Below, in pieces: positions 58,931-64,000 of a stretch of DNA of 64,000 nt (its first letter is position 1; every line of letters begins with the position of its first letter). The notes below the pieces were generated by a model that saw nothing but the letters and a program-made list of their open reading frames with translations, was not told where the DNA came from and did no database searches. The stretch is from Pomphorhynchus laevis (lineage: Eukaryota > Acanthocephala > Palaeacanthocephala > Echinorhynchida > Pomphorhynchidae). Where the stretch lies: NCBI GenBank assembly GCA_012934845.2, contig WNNJ02000053.1, positions 1 through 64,000 on the forward strand, written 5' to 3'. The position numbers and the translations under genes were made by a program.

Positions 58931-59950
58931 CTGATTTCTTCAAAATCATACAAGTCCTCATTTATTCTATAGAAATAAGATATTTGTATTTGGTTTATAC
59001 TTATCTCAGTTGTCAAATAATGAGTAAAATAATTAAAAAATAATACCAAAATATTAAATTTTAAAAGAAACTCAATTGCCACTTGATTTATCGGACAAAA
59101 ACTTTAAATATACGCGCCAAATTTTACAGCCAATTACGATCGATAAAATTAATAGTTTATACGATGGTGTCACTTCGTGAAAAAACACGGATGCATGTTT
59201 CAGGTATATTATATTATAATACATATTATATTCATTCCAGTAATATAACTGCAATCTGATTATACAGAGACATCATCGATTCTATCGATATATACACCTG
59301 ATAGCACATACGCAGAGCCCGGTATTGTTAATTCGCGAATTACAGTATTATTATGTATTTGAATTTCTTTAGAACGGAGAGAATTATCGCCTTACAACCA
59401 AACAAAAACAAAGGAAAATGAAACTAAAGGTAGAATTTCTTATCAGTCATATTTGGCATGCTTTTATAATTACTTTTATTTGAAATTTTGTCATTATAAA
59501 TACATCCGTCCCCGCATAACTTTCCAAAGTTGAGATTTCGGACGAAAGTAGAAAATAAAGCGGGGTGGAATATTAAACGGGGTAGAAAATCAACTTTTTT
59601 AAAATAGTCAAATAGAGTTTTGACGTAATGTGGACGTAATTATGCTTTATAAAATATATGTGATCTATGCAACTGTTCGATTTATTTTTCACTGAAAAGT
59701 GTAATAAACCCGACAGCTTTGAAATAAAATGTACACCTTTGTTGCTGTACTTGATCGTTTTCTCTTATATCATAAAGAATTATATTAAACGTAATCTTAC
59801 AAAAATAAGATTTTCTTAAATATAAAAAACAACAGTGAATAAATATGGGTTAACAAAATGAGGTTAAATAAGGGTACAAAATTAAAATACGAAAACATCA
59901 AAACGGTCCTTGAAAATGTCTTCTATAAAAACTGACAGGGGATCAGATCC
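58931..59950. other. Spacer without recognised features
   Basis: Short antisense frames at 58870-59254 are A+T-rich with no motif. No shared repeat seen. Confidence 0.45.
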
Positions 59951-59959
59951 CTCCAGCTT

Positions 59960-62180
59960 CCACCAGTGATCCGCCTTCCGTCACAACCACTCGGGGTCTC
60001 TAAAATACTTGATGATCCAGTCAAGGCGTACTATGGTAGGTAATCGTGAGATGAGGTGCTTAAGAAACCTGGGTCGTTGCCCAGGGAGACGGCCTCTAGA
60101 AAATAAGACTTATACTGAGATTGCCTAGGTATCCCAGTAACATACCTGAGCTTTCTCACAAAATAACATATGCTGAGCCCGTTTCAGGTCCCATCTTGCT
60201 TTCTTCAGTACACTTTTGAAATTAATTAAGTCTGATCAGTTTTCTCTTTGTCCCAGGGTCGCCATTAAATACAACCTTCTTCGATTTAGATGAGTTAAGA
60301 ATAAGATTGGAGGTGATTAACTGGTCTTTCAATAAGGGGCTGATGTCCGAGACTACATATATGCACCGGCGTTCAGAGAATAGGGTTGTGGTATCATCAG
60401 CGTATATCCCTACATGTTAATAGCGTTTAAATTTCTTAAAGAGTACGATAGAAGCAGCAAGATATAAGATAGGAAAAAGTGGGGACCCTTGAGGCACACC
60501 TGTAATATGGTCGAACTGACGAAGATCATGATCGTCTTCACAAAAGAACCGCTTGGTGTACAATAATATCTCCACACTGTTAACAGTTCTCGCAGGCATC
60601 TCGAGGGATCTAGGAGAAGAGATAACAAAGGAAATGAAAATGCGGTCAAATGCCGCGGAAAATCAAAAGAAACAGCCACAACAAGCTGATGACTATTATT
60701 CTGACAGAAACGGTGACCTTACCAACTGCCGTGTGGACCGAGCTTACAAACCAAATGAAAGTTGGTAGGATTAAGTTACACCTAGTTAAATTGTCACGGA
60801 TTCTATGCGCAAGTGTTTTTTCGTAGATGGAGATGAGAAAGATTTGTATCGAAATAGGGCGCAAATCTTTAGGACATGTGACAGCTTTGTTCTTTGCTAA
60901 AAATATTCTGCAACTAGTATTAATTCCGGCCACTTCAGATAATAAGGCTAACAGCATGGTGATGAAACTTCTATTCTCTAATCAACTGTCCAAAGCTGAC
61001 GGACATGAGAATAGAGTGGCCCATGGAATCTGGAAGTGCCTGGAAATAGACCAAATGCGTTCAGGATATCGGAAACTATAAATCCCTGCTTCAGAAGTCA
61101 CCCCAAGGCGGAATTGGTTAAGGAGATTGAGTGGCTTCATAATTGTGTAGGGTTAGTGACTGGTCCAAAACTTTGTAAGGCATATGTTACTAATCAAACC
61201 AGATGATCTCTCCTTTTAGCATACAAACTTCTCCTCATTAAATATCTTCCAAAAGACAGACTGAAAAGCATAAAGACAAGCAATGCTCGCCCAATCTCTA
61301 ATCAACTGGAGCCTATATCTAAAGCTCCAGTATTCTTTCGAGAGGACCTGCCTAAAAAAACCTTTTCCTTAGCAGCGTATCTTCATCTAATCTCCAGCGA
61401 AGTAAGTCATGCGAGGTGGACGGTAGTTGGCAAGACTTCTAAATGCAAGTAGGCTTAAGCAGCCACATTTCATGTAGAAGTAGTATGTCAAGGAGTGAAT
61501 TTATTTCTGTGCAATGAAAGATAGGGGATAATGGTTAATGAATAAGATATTCGTTCCTGGATCTGCGAAGTGTTGCATTAATCCAACGACCAGTTCTGTC
61601 GTTGAAGTCATTAAGTAACATGTCATAGCTGCTACCCAATATACGGCCCAAGAGGTCACGGTTCTTGTGAATTTCTCCAGGCCAAATATAGACATTGGCT
61701 ATCCTGATGCGTTTACTGTTCTTCCATAGTGTTATCGCTGTGTCTGGACATTAATAATTTAATAATATGGATGATCTTGAGTGGAATTTATAGGATTAAA
61801 AGACCGTGAGGAGAAGAAAAGTGAGGTGAGGTCATGTATTGAGTGAAATGGGAGGTTATGTGTTTTGGAATAAACCGAGTAATGTTCGGTGAAGCACGGA
61901 TAGATATAGTTTCCGCAAAGACTATAACATCTGCATCTCAACCGGGTAATAGGCGTAAGGTATAAGCATCTCCCGAATTCCACTGAATGATGATCAGTGA
62001 AAACGGTTTGGAATTTCTTCCCATGCACAGATGTCACTAGAAGAAACATCATAACATCTAGTTAGGTTCATAGCGGAGAACTTTCCCCTGCGGCCTCTGG
62101 TCTCAACAGCGGGGCCATTGACCGCTCCTATGCTGGTTGGGAAGCATCATCATTTCCCATGATGCTACATAGCTTTCCTT
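59960..62180 (-). mobile_element. Antisense Jockey/R1-type LINE, decayed but long
   Basis: Reading from the right: endonuclease at about 62.15-61.4 kb (VTSVHGKKFQTVFTDHHSV, RLRCRCYSL, DFNDRTGRWINATLRRSR, INSLLDILLLH), a linker, then reverse transcriptase at about 60.95-60.1 kb (KDLRPISIQ, then YEKTLAHRIRDNL; GVPQGSPLFPILYLAASIV at about plus 60440-60500; IYADDTTTLF with YADD at plus 60393-60404; LNSSKSKKVVF). Frames change many times. The 3' end of the element lies near 59.96 kb. The endonuclease is the same subfamily as at 53.65-54.36 kb. GC content is above the local mean. Confidence 0.85.
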
Positions 62181-62339
62181 GTTTCTGCCTTTTCACCTGT
62201 GACATTATGCTGAAGGAAAAGCGTTTAGTAGACGGTGATATCGGGGCTGTATTCGTCTTAGATGAAATCAATTAAGCATATGTATCTATAGTAAGCAATT
62301 CCTGAATCGTCTTCATCTGCTCCGAAATCCTCAATCAAC

Positions 62340-63880
62340 CAACTTTAGTATTACCTCCATAGATGGTGGAGAGGTATTGGTAAATTGTTTAACCCGTGTG
62401 CAGGATTATAAGATGATTTTGTAGCAGCTATAAAAGAGTGACCCTTTTTGTACTTCTTAAAGAAGCACGTCCTTGACCACTCCGGGTGAGGAAGCCCACA
62501 GACAAGAGCAGCACGGTGCTGCATTACAGTAAGTTGGGTGCTCTCCAACTTTGGAGGATCATACACGGCAGATTTGTTTCACTCTCTTAGGTCGATCCCC
62601 AGTACCCCCAGATGTGGAGCTAGTTGCATTGTGGTAAGGTCAACTTGTTCGAACTAATAAAAGTAAATTGTAAATTGCAACCCATAAAAGGGTTGCATCT
62701 GGAACTTGCCAGCAATATGACGTAGTCTTTAGACGTTTTGGCAAATACCACGGCTAGGGGATATTGTTCATCCCACGCGAATATTAGAGAGTTCATACTT
62801 CTTTTGCAGATCCAGTAAATCTATCACCTCAGGGGAGCTTAGTAAGTTTGTTATTTTTATTGTAAACAGGATATGCTTAAATGAGACAGTTTCAGCATCC
62901 TTTAAAGTACTCTGCAAATTTAATATACTCTTTAGCCAAATCGGCAGTCGTAAATGAGATTGTATAAGGATCCAACAGTTTTCGGGAAGATCAACAAAAT
63001 TCTGTCTGCTGGAAATTATTAATAGATCCGCGAAAAAATCTGTTGAAGTGGTCGTTTGTGGCTGTAGGAGTAATTGAAAATACGACCACAAAGTGTGTTG
63101 ATTTTATTATAAGAGCAAGTTCCTCCAATGTTGTTAAAATAGAAGAATTCAAGCCACTTACCTCGTTTGGGAGATTTCTTGCTTGATTTTGTGTTATTTT
63201 TGGAAAATTGCAATTGCTTTAACCTCCGACGTGTTACTTGCCATCACGCCTTACCCGACACAATCTAATTACCCGAGTAATTTAGAGTTAACATCATGGG
63301 TACAATTAATATTTGCATTAAATCTTCAATCTTATCAAACACTGTTTTATTTGTATGCATTTGCTTGAATACTATTGATATGTCATGGCATATACTGCCG
63401 GGCACATGTATTTTGACTCTAAGTTATCTGTGATCCTTTTTGTCACAATCATATGCCAAATAGGACTTAATGGACTTCCCTGTGTTATGCATTTTATAAG
63501 CTTATACTTTCCAATTTATCATCTTTGAAATAAAATGTTCTGGCTTCTAAACAAGCTGCAATTATAGTAATTATGTTAATGGGTACATTGTCATCTTTTA
63601 TCGATTTTAATATGCAACTGTGTCTAACATTATCAAACGCAGCACTAACGTCCAGGCCTTATATCACAGCCGAGTGATCACTTCTTGTGATAAAGTTTTG
63701 CAAATGTCTTATTGCATTGATTGTCCCACGATCCATTCTAAATCCAAAAGTGTAATCATTCAGTAAGTCCTGATTTTCATAGTGCCTTACTAAAGTCCTA
63801 GCTAGCACTCTTTCAATGTAATGTGAAAAGTAAATATGTGTAGTCATTAGAGAAATCAACTGAGAAATTCGTATAGTTTA
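62340..63880 (-). mobile_element. Second antisense LINE, RT to C-terminal part
   Basis: Minus strand from 63.88 kb: HYIERVLARTLVRH, NDYTFGFRMDRGTINAIRHL, GLDVSAAFDNVRHSCILKSI, then a GSPLSPIWHM-like block and a degraded VYAMTYQ at the catalytic position. Post-RT sequence runs to the KLESTQLTVMQHRAALVCGL block (about plus 62490-62550). The motif order is that of R1/Jockey-like LINEs, but the wording differs from the 60-62 kb element, so it is a separate family. Broken in several places; its 5' side ends or fades near 63.88 kb. Confidence 0.7.
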
Positions 63881-64000
63881 AGACATCCCGACCGCTGAGT
63901 ATCTCAACGCGTCTAAATTTTACAACTTTTGTTAAAGTTCACATACAAGAAATTGATAAAACAATACGAAACTAAAGAGTTGCACGTAAGTAGTAGATAA

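Noticed and set aside
1-64000. tRNA or rRNA genes
   Set aside because: No cloverleaf with paired arms and no conserved rRNA segments were seen on either strand.

Overview
The window is animal nuclear DNA: very A+T-rich, gene-poor, with introns and GT/AG splice sites, and dominated by decayed non-LTR retrotransposons, Penelope-like element (PLE) pieces and short repeats. The PEBP, adenylate kinase and Fringe-type sequences, the CR1/R1-type LINEs and the PLEs fit an invertebrate with an A+T-rich genome. The sequence does not let me name a phylum safely.

Layout. 1-1.63 kb: four and a half nearly identical 360-bp satellite units. 1.73-4.40 kb: a CR1/L2-like LINE, with a shorter copy at 12.85-13.62 kb. 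8.6 kb: an intact PEBP-family ORF. 9.7-10.7 kb and 17.4-19.5 kb: arrays of a 390-bp repeat in inverted orientation. 29.0 kb: an adenylate kinase exon lying inside a copy of that repeat. 32.9-41.7 kb: a probable host gene for a small single-pass membrane protein, with large introns holding other repeats and an antisense LINE. 42.1-44.5 kb: hammerhead-like inverted repeats, an antisense LINE and two old antisense copies of the 360-bp satellite. 45.3-48.7 kb: Penelope-like remains, including a fragment between two 400-bp direct repeats. 48.8-49.6 kb: two unidentified convergent reading frames. 51.5 kb: an intact antisense membrane-protein ORF. 52.4-54.6 kb: LINE ORF1 and endonuclease remains. 55.2-56.2 kb: an intact intronless Fringe-like glycosyltransferase with a decayed duplicate scrap behind it. 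57.3-58.9 kb: more PLE and its tail repeat. 60.0-63.9 kb: two antisense LINE remnants.

Main observation. Several short repeat families carry hammerhead ribozyme core sequences. Two (20.9/54.7 kb and 42 kb) show CUGAUGA, a closed stem II and the A-rich strand in ordinary order. The 360-bp satellite has every hammerhead element (CUGAUGA, GAAA, a GUC site and pairing for all three stems), but the strands are shuffled. The CUGAUGA strand sits in the loop of stem III and the two partner strands flank the hairpin. Such a fold cannot form within one unit. It would need the loop of one unit to dock on the base of another, so cleavage would be expected only in tandem or dimeric RNA. The dispersed tail repeat of the local PLE shows the same GAAA-then-CUGAUGA order. 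All of this is read by eye; no folding, search or alignment program was run.
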